NCBI GenBank assembly: GCA_030844625.1
Contig: JAUUNJ010000097.1
Location: forward strand, 1-8,455
Direction of reading: 5' to 3'
DNA length: 8,455 nt
Source of the DNA: Roseburia sp.
GTDB taxonomy: Bacteria; Bacillota; Clostridia; Lachnospirales; Lachnospiraceae
Position numbers and translations under genes: made by a program. Under the pieces are notes generated by a model. That model was not told the DNA's origin. It saw only the letters and a list, made by a program, of their open reading frames with translations, and made no database searches. Position 1 is the first letter of the stretch. Each line of letters starts with the position of its first letter. Shown piece after piece: positions 1-6,825 of this stretch.

Positions 1-1
1 C

Positions 2-514
2 ACACCCCATTTGCATATGAACAGCAGTAAACCGGAGGGACCGAAAAGCAGTCTTCAAAGGACAACGATGCTGGTGCTTGCAGTTGCTCTTCACAATATT
101 CCGGAGGGAATGGCAGTCGGTGTGGTGTATGCCGGATGGGTTTCCGGTGAAACAGAAATAACTGTAATGGGAGCTTTAGCACTTTCCCTTGGAATTGCTA
201 TCCAGAACTTCCCGGAAGGTGCGATTATATCCATGCCATTATGCTCAGAAGGTGTGTCCAAATTCAAGTCTTTCATTTATGGTGTGCTTTCGGGGATAGT
301 AGAACCCATAGCGGCATTGTTGACAATAGCACTGTCAGAACTGATAATTCCGCTGCTCCCTTATCTGTTAAGCTTTGCGGCAGGAGCAATGATATATGTT
401 GTAGTGGAAGAATTAATTCCGGAAATGTCGGAAGGAAACCATTCTAATATAGGAACCATAATGTTTACATTCGGTTTTACCCTTATGATGGCGCTAGATG
501 TGGCTTTAGGATAA
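2..514 (+). CDS. ZIP-family (GufA/ZupT-like) divalent metal transporter, 5'-truncated by window edge
   Basis: This is an integral membrane transporter for divalent transition metals such as Zn, Fe or Mn. The reading frame is open from base 2 through the window edge, and the peptide begins TPHLH. This matches the PH-H loop that precedes the metal-binding helices in GufA-type ZIPs, so the TTG at 11 and the ATG at 17 are internal codons and the true start lies outside. About 170 residues are visible, and the family is usually about 250-270. The two signature helices are present: LHNIPEG (codons from about base 92) and IQNFPEG (from about base 200). A later helix carries EELIPE with conserved acidic residues, and the protein ends in a hydrophobic helix. 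These HN-PEG and QN-PEG motifs form the metal site in the family. No terminator is obvious after the stop. The next gene has its own promoter, but the neighbouring metal ATPase suggests a shared metal-homeostasis role (inference). Direction and metal cannot be read from sequence. Confidence 0.88.
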   Translation, partial: TPHLHMNSSKPEGPKSSLQRTTMLVLAVALHNIPEGMAVGVVYAGWVSGETEITVMGALALSLGIAIQNFPEGAIISMPLCSEGVSKFKSFIYGVLSGIVEPIAALLTIALSELIIPLLPYLLSFAAGAMIYVVVEELIPEMSEGNHSNIGTIMFTFGFTLMMALDVALG

Positions 515-549
515 AAATGTAAAAGAAAGTCATTCTATGCCAATAGTGT

Positions 550-578
550 TTGAAAGTTATTTATTTAGGTGGTAAAAT
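550..578 (+). promoter_or_regulatory. Sigma-A promoter of the small protein/P-ATPase operon
   Basis: The -35 hexamer TTGAAA (550-555) and the -10 hexamer TAAAAT (573-578) are separated by exactly 17 bases, each matching consensus at 5 of 6 positions. Predicted transcription starts near 585, leaving a leader of about 30 bases that contains AGGAGG at 603-608, 7 bases before the ATG at 616. I see no convincing palindrome for a Fur, DtxR/MntR or Zur-type regulator across the promoter, so metal control, if any, is not visible here. Confidence 0.7.
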
Positions 579-615
579 TAATTGTATATAAAAACAGAAA
601 TCAGGAGGGCGAAAT

Positions 616-915
616 ATGTCAGGATTATTTGAAAAATCGGGATTAAAGAAAACAGGAATTTTTACAGCCGGGGTACTTTTTGGAACAGCCGGAATCAAGC
701 TGTTATCCAGTAAGGATGCAAAAAAGGTTTATACAAATTGTACAGCAGCAGTTTTGAGAGCAAAAGACTGTGTCATGAAGACAGCAACTACAATACAGGA
801 GAATGCAGAAGATATTTATGCTGAGGCACAGCAGATCAATGAGGATAGAGCCCAGAAAGAGGATGTTGTAGAAGAAGATTTGTCCGAATTTGAGGATGAT
901 GAAGTGACAGAGTAA
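616..915 (+). CDS. Small single-pass membrane protein, probable partner of the downstream metal P-ATPase (DUF6110-like)
   Basis: This 99-residue protein has no catalytic motif. It has a short hydrophobic helix at about residues 13-30, rich in Gly/Ala with small-residue spacing. An Ala/Lys/Glu-rich amphipathic region at about 33-80 looks helical, with AEDIYAEAQ at 64-72. The tail at 82-99 is strongly acidic (11 of 18 residues Asp/Glu). It has two cysteines, C42 and C52. From memory it resembles the DUF6110 family found beside clostridial metal ATPases. The architecture also parallels mycobacterial PacL (DUF1490): N-terminal membrane helix, Glu/Ala-rich helix and a C-terminal metal-binding end, encoded just upstream of CtpC. 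PacL ends in a His/Asp motif, whereas this tail has only acidic residues. The start is fixed by AGGAGG 7 bases upstream. The stop is 1 base from the ATPase ATG, so the two are co-transcribed and probably translationally coupled. The role as chaperone or scaffold for the ATPase is inference. Confidence 0.72.
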   Translation: MSGLFEKSGLKKTGIFTAGVLFGTAGIKLLSSKDAKKVYTNCTAAVLRAKDCVMKTATTIQENAEDIYAEAQQINEDRAQKEDVVEEDLSEFEDDEVTE

Positions 916-916
916 T

Positions 917-2995
917 ATGAAATTTGTAATTAAGCATGAAATCAGGGGACGGTTACGTGTTCATTTGGTGCAGAACAGAATGACCTGCAGGGAAGCAGAC
1001 ATTTTGGAATATTACCTTAACAGTCGTGAAGCGGTCATATCTGCCAGGGTTCAGGAACGTACTATGGACGCGATAATCAAATATAAAGGAAAAAGAACGG
1101 ATATTATAGCCATACTGAAAAGATTTCAGTACAGCAGAGCGGATATTCCCGAAAATTTCCTTGAAAATACAGGAAGAGAATTAAACCGGCAATACCAGGA
1201 TAAACTGGTGAATCAGTTGCTTTTCAGGATGGGCAGCAAACTCTTTTTACCGGATCCGGTCAGAGTGGGAATTATTACAATAAAATCAATTAAATATATA
1301 TGGCAGGGATTAAAAGTGCTGTTCCGGGGAAGAATCGAAGTTCCGGTACTGGATGGAATGGCAATTGGAGTTTCCGTTGTCAGAAGAGACTTTGATACCG
1401 CAGGTTCAGTAATGTTCCTTCTTGGCATTGGCGAAATTCTTGAAGAATGGACGCATAAGAAGTCTGTGGATGACTTGGCCAGAAGTATGTCGCTCAATAT
1501 AGAGAAAGTGTGGCGTGTGATTGATGGAAAAGAAGTTCTTACCACCTCTACATTAATAGAAAGAGGCGACAGACTTGTTGTACATATGGGAAATGTGATT
1601 CCTTTTGACGGAGTTGTCCTTGATGGTGAAGCTATGGTAAATCAGGCATCTCTCACAGGAGAATCATTACCGGTAGAAAAGAGGATGGAGTCATATGTTT
1701 ATGCGGGGACCGTTGTTGAGGAAGGTGAATTAACCATTGAAGTAAAAGAAACAAGTGGTTCCGGTAAGTTTGACAAAATCGTAACTATGATTGAAGAAAC
1801 CGAGAAATTAAAATCATCACTTGAAGGAAAGGCAGAGCATCTGGCAGATAAACTGGTGCCATATACACTGGCAGGAGCAGGTGCTGCATGGGCGTTCACT
1901 AGAAACACCACAAAAATGCTGTCGGTACTGATGGTAGATTATTCCTGTGCACTTAAGCTTGCGATGCCAATAGCCGTTTTGTCTGCAATCAGAGAATCAG
2001 GCAAATATAATATTATGGTAAAAGGTGGAAGATACCTTGAAAATATTGCAGAGGCTGAAACCATTGTGTTTGACAAGACCGGCACACTGACAAAGGCTCA
2101 GCCAATAGTGGTAGATGTGGTTTCTTTTAACGGAAAAAAATCGGAGGAATTACTGAAAATCGCAGCGTGTATGGAAGAACATTTTCCTCATTCCATGGCG
2201 AAAGCTGTGGTAGATGCAGCGAAAGAGCATCATATTGAACATGAAGAAATGCATAGTAAGGTGGAATATATTGTGGCTCACGGCATTGTTACAACGATAG
2301 AGGGGAAAAGAGCTGTAATTGGAAGCTACCATTTTGTATTTGAAGATGAGGATTGTGTAATTCCGGAAGGTATGGAAGACAGGTTTCATCAGTTACCTAA
2401 GAATTGTTCAAGATTATATCTTGCAATTGAAAACGTTTTAGAGGGAGTTATATGTATTGAAGATCCTCTTCGCGAAGAAGCGGCAGACGTTATCGGGATG
2501 CTTCGCAAATCCGGCATAAAAAAGATTGTGATGATGACAGGAGACAGCGAACACACTGCCAGGACAATTGCAACGAAAATAGGTGTTGATGAATACTATT
2601 CGGGAGTTTTGCCGGAAGATAAAGCAAAATATGTAGAAAGAGAAAAAGCCCAGGAGAAGAAAGTAATTATGGTCGGTGATGGCATAAATGATTCTCCGGC
2701 TCTGTCAGCGTCGGATGTGGGAATTGCAATCAGTGATGGTGCACAGATTGCAAGAGAAATCGCTGATATTACCATAGGAGCAGATAACCTTTATGAAATT
2801 GTCACGTTAAAGAACATCAGTAATGCTTTAATGAAGAGAATAGATAAAAACTATAAGTTTATCGTAGGGTTTAATACAGGTCTGATTTTACTGGGTGTGT
2901 CAGGAATATTGCAGCCTACTACAACAGCGTTGCTGCATAATACATCCACTCTTGCAATTAGCGTAGAAAGCATGAAAAATCTTATACCTGAATAA
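917..2995 (+). CDS. P1B-type heavy-metal translocating ATPase with atypical YSC metal-site motif
   Basis: This is an ATP-driven exporter of transition metal ions in the cytoplasmic membrane, 692 residues long. In order it shows: an N-terminal HMA-like domain (about 1-75, GRLRVH at 11-16) without the usual CxxC; weak membrane segments at about 113-136 and 143-172; the actuator motif TGES (247-250); a metal-site helix at about 330-357; the phosphorylation motif DKTGT (D386); a nucleotide domain with HFPHS (422-426); MTGD; GDGINDSPA (587-595); and a C-terminal helix pair with HN at 674-675. The metal-site helix reads DYSCALKLAMP, with Y342-S343-C344 where CPC or SPC is normal, so the hallmark proline is missing. 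The nucleotide-domain His-Pro pair is His425-Ser426. All catalytic P-domain residues are intact, so it should be active. There is no strong own ribosome site, and the ATG follows TAA by 1 base (coupling). Overall it resembles CtpC-like ATPases (Mn/Zn). Metal is unassigned: Zn, Mn and Fe are all plausible. Confidence 0.92.
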   Translation: MKFVIKHEIRGRLRVHLVQNRMTCREADILEYYLNSREAVISARVQERTMDAIIKYKGKRTDIIAILKRFQYSRADIPENFLENTGRELNRQYQDKLVNQLLFRMGSKLFLPDPVRVGIITIKSIKYIWQGLKVLFRGRIEVPVLDGMAIGVSVVRRDFDTAGSVMFLLGIGEILEEWTHKKSVDDLARSMSLNIEKVWRVIDGKEVLTTSTLIERGDRLVVHMGNVIPFDGVVLDGEAMVNQASLTGESLPVEKRMESYVYAGTVVEEGELTIEVKETSGSGKFDKIVTMIEETEKLKSSLEGKAEHLADKLVPYTLAGAGAAWAFTRNTTKMLSVLMVDYSCALKLAMPIAVLSAIRESGKYNIMVKGGRYLENIAEAETIVFDKTGTLTKAQPIVVDVVSFNGKKSEELLKIAACMEEHFPHSMAKAVVDAAKEHHIEHEEMHSKVEYIVAHGIVTTIEGKRAVIGSYHFVFEDEDCVIPEGMEDRFHQLPKNCSRLYLAIENVLEGVICIEDPLREEAADVIGMLRKSGIKKIVMMTGDSEHTARTIATKIGVDEYYSGVLPEDKAKYVEREKAQEKKVIMVGDGINDSPALSASDVGIAISDGAQIAREIADITIGADNLYEIVTLKNISNALMKRIDKNYKFIVGFNTGLILLGVSGILQPTTTALLHNTSTLAISVESMKNLIPE

Positions 2996-2999
2996 AGGG

Positions 3000-3028
3000 C
3001 AGACATACTTGATCCAACCGGATGTCTG
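3000..3028 (+). other. Weak stem-loop after the ATPase stop
   Basis: CAGACAT (3000-3006) can pair with ATGTCTG (3022-3028) across a 15-base loop, starting 5 bases after the ATPase stop. An alternative inner hairpin pairs ATCC with GGAT. The downstream sequence has no proper U-tract, so this is at best a 3'-end stabilising hairpin. The real terminator appears to be the one at 3062-3094. Confidence 0.3.
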
Positions 3029-3061
3029 TTCTGTAAATTTAAGGAAAATAGAGAAGTGTAA

Positions 3062-3094
3062 AAGGGAAAGGTCAGTAGACCTTTCCTTTGTTTT
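3062..3094 (+). terminator. Rho-independent terminator of the P-ATPase operon
   Basis: A 12-bp stem (3062-3073 with 3078-3089, one G-U pair) closes an AGTA tetraloop and is followed by GTTTT. The GC-containing core is GGGAAAGGTC with its complement. It lies 67 bases after the ATPase stop and just ahead of lepA. The -35 element proposed for lepA falls in the loop and descending arm of this stem. Confidence 0.85.
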
Positions 3095-3104
3095 ATGTTA
3101 AAAT
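3076..3104 (+). promoter_or_regulatory. Probable lepA-hemW promoter (extended -10) overlapping the terminator
   Basis: The extended -10 reads TG-T-TAAAAT (TG at 3096-3097, hexamer 3099-3104). A partial -35, TAGACC (3076-3081, 4 of 6 matches), sits 17 bases upstream inside the terminator hairpin. Transcription would start near 3111 and give a leader of about 70 bases before lepA. The weak -35 is compensated by the TG element. A second AT-rich stretch (TATAAA at 3135-3140) lacks a suitably spaced -35. Confidence 0.5.
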
Positions 3105-3179
3105 ACTAGCGAAAAAGCGTTGTTTTGAGAACGATATAAAAGAAAATAATATTTATTCTTAAGGGAAAGGTGTAAAAAA

Positions 3180-4994
3180 TTGGCACATATAGATCAGAGT
3201 AAAATAAGAAATTTTTGCATTATTGCACACATAGACCATGGAAAGTCTACGCTGGCAGACCGTATCATAGAGATGACAGGACTTTTGACCAACAGAGAGA
3301 TGCAGGCACAGGTTCTTGATAATATGGATTTGGAGCGCGAACGTGGAATTACTATTAAATCTCAGGCAGTCCGTACCGTTTACAAGGCAAAGGATGGAGA
3401 GGAATATATTTTCAATCTGATTGACACTCCGGGACATGTAGATTTTAACTATGAGGTATCAAGAAGCCTTGCTGCGTGTGATGGAGCAGTATTAGTTGTT
3501 GATGCAGCCCAGGGTGTTGAGGCACAGACCCTTGCCAATGTATATCTGGCAATGGATCATGATCTTGAGGTATTTCCGGTCATTAATAAAATTGATCTGC
3601 CATCAGCAGACCCGGAAAGAGTTATTGCAGAGATTGAAGATGTAATTGGACTGGAAGCCCATGATGCCCCTCTTATTTCAGCCAAGACAGGACTGAACTG
3701 TGAAGATGTTCTGGAGGCAATTGTAGAGAAGATACCGGCTCCTCAGGGAGATCCGGAGGCACCGCTGCAGGCATTGATTTTTGACAGTTTATATGATTCC
3801 TACAAGGGCGTAATTGTGTTCTGCCGAGTTAAGGAAGGTACGGTTAAGCCGGGAATGAACATTAAGATGATGGCTACCGGAGCCACTGCCAATGTAGTTG
3901 AGGTAGGCTATTTTGGCGCAGGACAGTTTTTCCCATGTGATGAACTTTCCGCAGGAATGGTGGGATATATTACAGCCAGCATTAAGAATGTAAGAGATAC
4001 AAAAGTGGGAGATACGGTAACCAATGCAGATGAGCCTTGCAGTGAACCCCTTCCGGGATACAAAGAAGTTAATTCGATGGTGTACTGTGGTGTTTATCCG
4101 GCAGACGGAGCCAAATATCCGGATCTTAGAGATGCGCTGGAGAAATTGCAGTTAAATGATGCATCCCTCAGATACGAGCCGGAAACCTCTATAGCATTAG
4201 GATTCGGTTTTCGATGCGGATTTTTAGGATTACTTCATCTGGAGATTATTCAGGAAAGACTTGAGAGGGAGTATGGGCTTGATCTGGTTACGACTGCACC
4301 AAGTGTTATTTATAAAATATACAAAGAAAATGGTCAGGTTATTGACCTGACCAATCCGACCAATCTGCCGGACCCAAGCGAAATTGAACATATGGAAGAA
4401 CCGATTGTCAGTGCGGAAATTATGGTTACAACAGAATTTATCGGACCGATTATGGAACTTTGCCAGCAGAGACGTGGAAGATATATTGGAATGGAATATG
4501 TGGAAGGGTCCAGAGCTCTTCTCAAGTATGATATGCCGCTAAATGAAATTATTTACGATTTCTTTGACGCCTTGAAATCCCGTTCCAGAGGATATGCATC
4601 CTTTGATTATGAATTAAAGGGATATGAAGCAGCAAAACTGGTCAAATTGGATATTTTGATTAATAAAGAAGAAGTGGATGCCCTTTCTTTTATCGTGCCG
4701 GAGGCATCTGCCTATGAGCGTGGACGAAAGATGTGCGAAAAATTAAAGAAAGAAATTCCAAGACAGCTTTTTGAAGTGCCGATTCAGGCTGCGGTGGGAA
4801 GCAAGGTAATTGCAAGAGAGACTGTAAAGGCAATGCGCAAAGATGTTCTCGCCAAGTGTTATGGCGGTGATATCAGCAGAAAGAAGAAACTTCTTGAAAA
4901 ACAGAAAGAAGGAAAGAAGCGAATGCGACAGGTTGGTAATGTAGAAATACCTCAGGCAGCATTTATGAGTGTTTTGAAGTTAGATGATGAATAA
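3180..4994 (+). CDS. lepA: Elongation factor 4 (LepA), ribosome back-translocating GTPase
   Basis: LepA/EF4 is a translational GTPase that acts on the ribosome and has been linked to back-translocation and ribosome biogenesis. The 604 residues match the family's usual length of about 600. G motifs are clear: AHIDHGKST (16-24), DTPGH (82-86), NKID (136-139) and SAK. EF-G-like domains follow. The LepA-specific C-terminal domain ends with the lysine-rich [12 protein letters not shown] stretch and [14 protein letters not shown], diagnostic of LepA over EF-G, TypA or TetM. The start is TTG: AAAGGTG lies 7 bases upstream, and the translation then begins exactly as LepA proteins do ([23 protein letters not shown]). 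hemW follows after 48 bases with no terminator, a pairing common in Firmicutes that implies a shared transcript. Confidence 0.98.
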   Translation: MAHIDQSKIRNFCIIAHIDHGKSTLADRIIEMTGLLTNREMQAQVLDNMDLERERGITIKSQAVRTVYKAKDGEEYIFNLIDTPGHVDFNYEVSRSLAACDGAVLVVDAAQGVEAQTLANVYLAMDHDLEVFPVINKIDLPSADPERVIAEIEDVIGLEAHDAPLISAKTGLNCEDVLEAIVEKIPAPQGDPEAPLQALIFDSLYDSYKGVIVFCRVKEGTVKPGMNIKMMATGATANVVEVGYFGAGQFFPCDELSAGMVGYITASIKNVRDTKVGDTVTNADEPCSEPLPGYKEVNSMVYCGVYPADGAKYPDLRDALEKLQLNDASLRYEPETSIALGFGFRCGFLGLLHLEIIQERLEREYGLDLVTTAPSVIYKIYKENGQVIDLTNPTNLPDPSEIEHMEEPIVSAEIMVTTEFIGPIMELCQQRRGRYIGMEYVEGSRALLKYDMPLNEIIYDFFDALKSRSRGYASFDYELKGYEAAKLVKLDILINKEEVDALSFIVPEASAYERGRKMCEKLKKEIPRQLFEVPIQAAVGSKVIARETVKAMRKDVLAKCYGGDISRKKKLLEKQKEGKKRMRQVGNVEIPQAAFMSVLKLDDE

Positions 4995-5042
4995 TGGGCG
5001 ATACCTGTAGCATGGCAATTAATAGAGGGAAGATAGAAAAGA

Positions 5043-6212
5043 ATGAACTGTTTAGGTATTTACATTCATGTTCCTTTTTGTGTTAAGAAATGTGATTACT
5101 GTGATTTCCTGTCGGCACCTGCCGGCAATGAAACAATGGAGCGTTACGTGAAAGCTCTGATAAAAGAAATTGAATTAAGTAAAGAAAAAATGACAGAGTA
5201 CCTTGTCGATACGGTTTTTATCGGTGGAGGTACTCCTTCCATATTGGAAGGGAATCTGATTACCCGGATGCTGGGTGTACTGAGAGAAAACGTAAATATT
5301 GCAGACAACGCAGAGATTAGTATTGAATGCAATCCGGGAACTGTGACAGAGGAAAAACTCCTGTTATATAAAGAAGCAGGAATTAACCGATTGAGTTTTG
5401 GGTTACAGAGTACCAGGGATAAAGAACTTAAATCCATTGGAAGAATACACAGTTATAGGCAATTTTTAGATTCTTATGATATGGCAATAAAGAGCGGCTT
5501 TGATAATATTAATATTGATTTGATGAGTGCTTTGCCGGGACAAAGTGAAAAGTCTTACAAGGAAACTTTAGAAAGAATTATCGGGCTTCATCCGGAACAT
5601 ATTTCAGTATATAGTCTGATTGTGGAAGATGGAACAAAAATGAAAGACAGAGTGGAGCGCGCCAGAGCAAAGGGGGATAATATTCTTCCCGGTGAAGAGG
5701 TGGAGAGAAGAATGTATTACATGACAAAAGCTTTGCTTGGCAGGGCAGGTTATGGCAGATATGAAATATCCAATTACGCAAAGCCCGGATTTGAATGCCG
5801 TCATAATGTGGGATATTGGAAGCGTAAAGAGTATCTGGGTTTTGGTATCGGAGCAGCATCCCTTTATAAGGAGGAGAGATACAATAATGTGACAGATATT
5901 AAACTATATATGAATCAGTTGTTGGAAGAGAAGGGTTATGACAATATTTTAAATAATATAGAAGAAAATAAACAGAAGTTGTCTATAGAAGAGCAAATGG
6001 AAGAATTTATGTTTCTGGGTCTTCGAAGAATGGTGGGAATTTCAACAAAAGAATTTGAAAATAAATTCAGAAAAAGATTTGGAGACATATATGGGAAAGT
6101 TTCTGAAAGGCTGGTTTCTCAGGGATTACTGGAGCAGAATGGAGATTTCCTCCGGTTGACAGAGAGGGGAATAGATATAAGTAATTACGTAATGTCTGAG
6201 TTTATGTTCTAA
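5043..6212 (+). CDS. hemW: Heme chaperone HemW (radical-SAM family, formerly 'HemN-like')
   Basis: HemW proteins bind an Fe-S cluster, SAM and heme, and are thought to insert heme into target proteins. They do not perform the HemN coproporphyrinogen III dehydrogenase reaction. The 389-residue protein has the radical-SAM motif CxxxCxxC at C13, C17 and C20, followed by Asp-Phe. HemN proteins have a fourth cysteine there, so the call is HemW. GGGTPS (61-66) is the SAM-binding glycine motif, ECNPG follows, and HNVGYW (254-259) matches the HNxxYW motif associated with heme binding in HemW. A HemN_C-type domain spans about 300-380. AGAGGGA at 5024-5030 is 12 bases from the ATG, a little far. Probably co-transcribed with lepA. 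No heme-biosynthesis genes are in the window, so its client here is unknown. Confidence 0.93.
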   Translation: MNCLGIYIHVPFCVKKCDYCDFLSAPAGNETMERYVKALIKEIELSKEKMTEYLVDTVFIGGGTPSILEGNLITRMLGVLRENVNIADNAEISIECNPGTVTEEKLLLYKEAGINRLSFGLQSTRDKELKSIGRIHSYRQFLDSYDMAIKSGFDNINIDLMSALPGQSEKSYKETLERIIGLHPEHISVYSLIVEDGTKMKDRVERARAKGDNILPGEEVERRMYYMTKALLGRAGYGRYEISNYAKPGFECRHNVGYWKRKEYLGFGIGAASLYKEERYNNVTDIKLYMNQLLEEKGYDNILNNIEENKQKLSIEEQMEEFMFLGLRRMVGISTKEFENKFRKRFGDIYGKVSERLVSQGLLEQNGDFLRLTERGIDISNYVMSEFMF

Positions 6213-6277
6213 AAGGAGTTTTATATCAGGGCAGAAGCTGAATAAAAGATTTTATTATTTCAGATGGATAATGTTAT

Positions 6278-6285
6278 AAAGGAGG
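6278..6285 (+). promoter_or_regulatory. Ribosome binding site deciding the Nudix start
   Basis: AAAGGAGG, an essentially perfect Shine-Dalgarno sequence, lies 5 bases before the ATG at 6291. An in-frame upstream ATG at 6264 has no such signal, and using it would place this site inside the coding region. The 6291 start is therefore preferred. Confidence 0.85.
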
Positions 6286-6290
6286 CGGCA

Positions 6291-6722
6291 ATGGATAAGA
6301 CATTTGGAGAAAAAGTACAGGGGGTAAAATATTTTGACAGGACGGGTGCGTACCTTGTTGTCATAGAAGATAATAAAACCGCAGTGGTAAAGACTCACCG
6401 CGGTTATTTTTTGCTTGGAGGCGGAATAGAAAAGGATGAAAATCATATTGAATGCATCAAGAGAGAATGTCTTGAGGAGGCAGGTTATGAAATTAGGGTA
6501 GAAAATTATATTGGTTCCGCAGAAATGTATTCAAATCATGAAAGGATAGGATATTTTCATCCGATTCAATATTACTACAGAGGACATCTTGAAAAGCACG
6601 TTACAGAACAAATTGAAGAGGATCACAAATTGAAATGGATTTCCATTGATGAGGCTGAAAAGAAAATGTATGTGCCGGGACAGCTTTGGGCGATAAAAAA
6701 ATGTTTGGAAAAATCAGAATAA
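6291..6722 (+). CDS. Nudix hydrolase
   Basis: This is a small cytosolic pyrophosphohydrolase of the Nudix superfamily, which cleaves nucleoside diphosphates linked to another moiety (oxidised or non-canonical NTPs, sugar nucleotides and similar). The 143-residue protein is a single Nudix domain. The complete box GX5EX7REUXEEXGU is seen: G44, E50, then R58-E59-C60-L61-E62-E63-A64-G65-Y66, supplying the metal-binding glutamates. A beta strand precedes it (AVVKTHRGYFLLGGG), and a C-terminal helix holds WISIDEAEKKMYVPGQLWAIKKCL. The substrate cannot be told. The MutT/8-oxo-dGTPase label would be only a guess. It is 78 bases after hemW with no clear terminator between, so read-through from hemW is likely. 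A GATAAT hexamer at 6267-6272 has no good -35. It converges on the MATE gene. Confidence 0.9.
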   Translation: MDKTFGEKVQGVKYFDRTGAYLVVIEDNKTAVVKTHRGYFLLGGGIEKDENHIECIKRECLEEAGYEIRVENYIGSAEMYSNHERIGYFHPIQYYYRGHLEKHVTEQIEEDHKLKWISIDEAEKKMYVPGQLWAIKKCLEKSE

Positions 6723-6750
6723 ACATTATGTATAAGAGGAAATACAGATC

Positions 6751-6765
6751 ATGAAAAAGGTTTAA
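6751..6765 (+). other. Orphan mini-ORF (Met-Lys-Lys-Val-stop) with ribosome-site-like upstream sequence
   Basis: AGAGG (6735-6739) precedes ATG at 6751, which runs through AAA AAG GTT straight into TAA. It looks like the first codons of a gene whose remainder is gone, lying between the Nudix stop and the terminator. It could equally be chance in AT-rich sequence. No function is claimed. Confidence 0.2.
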
Positions 6766-6782
6766 ACTTACAATTGCTTAAC

Positions 6783-6825
6783 AAAAAATAAGTACGGAGA
6801 CAAACAATCTTCGTACTTATTTTTT
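6783..6825. terminator. Bidirectional intrinsic terminator between Nudix and MATE genes
   Basis: A perfect 14-bp stem pairs 6783-6796 with 6812-6825. It extends inward by a G-T pair and three Watson-Crick pairs to a 7-base loop (6801-6807). The left flank is A-rich and the right flank T-rich, so each strand's transcript gets a GC-containing hairpin followed by a U-run. It can terminate both the rightward lepA-hemW-Nudix transcript and the leftward MATE transcript. The MATE stop codon (6824-6826) lies in the base of the stem. Confidence 0.9.

Noticed and set aside
11..19. TTG at 11 or ATG at 17 as the start of the ZIP gene
   Set aside because: The frame is open to the window edge, the upstream codons encode the conserved PH-H loop of ZIP proteins, no ribosome site precedes, and the protein would lack its first helices.
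550..600. Fur, DtxR/MntR or Zur box at the metal operon promoter
   Set aside because: Short similarities (such as TTTAGGT) do not form a dyad matching any known box.
1213..1545. Minus-strand open frame within the P-ATPase gene
   Set aside because: It is opposite an intact, motif-complete ATPase domain, and the predicted peptide resembles no family I know.
3139..3161. Near-palindromic AT-rich stretch in the lepA leader as an operator
   Set aside because: Several internal mismatches and pure A/T composition make it indistinguishable from chance.
3159..3437. Minus-strand open frame opposite the start of lepA
   Set aside because: It lies antisense to the most conserved GTPase region, has no recognisable protein character and no ribosome site. 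It is a shadow of lepA codon usage.
6238..6263. Imperfect AT-rich hairpin between hemW and the Nudix gene as a terminator
   Set aside because: It has bulges, mostly A-T pairs, only a small G-C content and no U-run after it. It is too weak to call.
6264..6290. Longer Nudix protein starting at the ATG at 6264
   Set aside because: There is no ribosome site before it, whereas AAAGGAGG sits 5 bases before the ATG at 6291.
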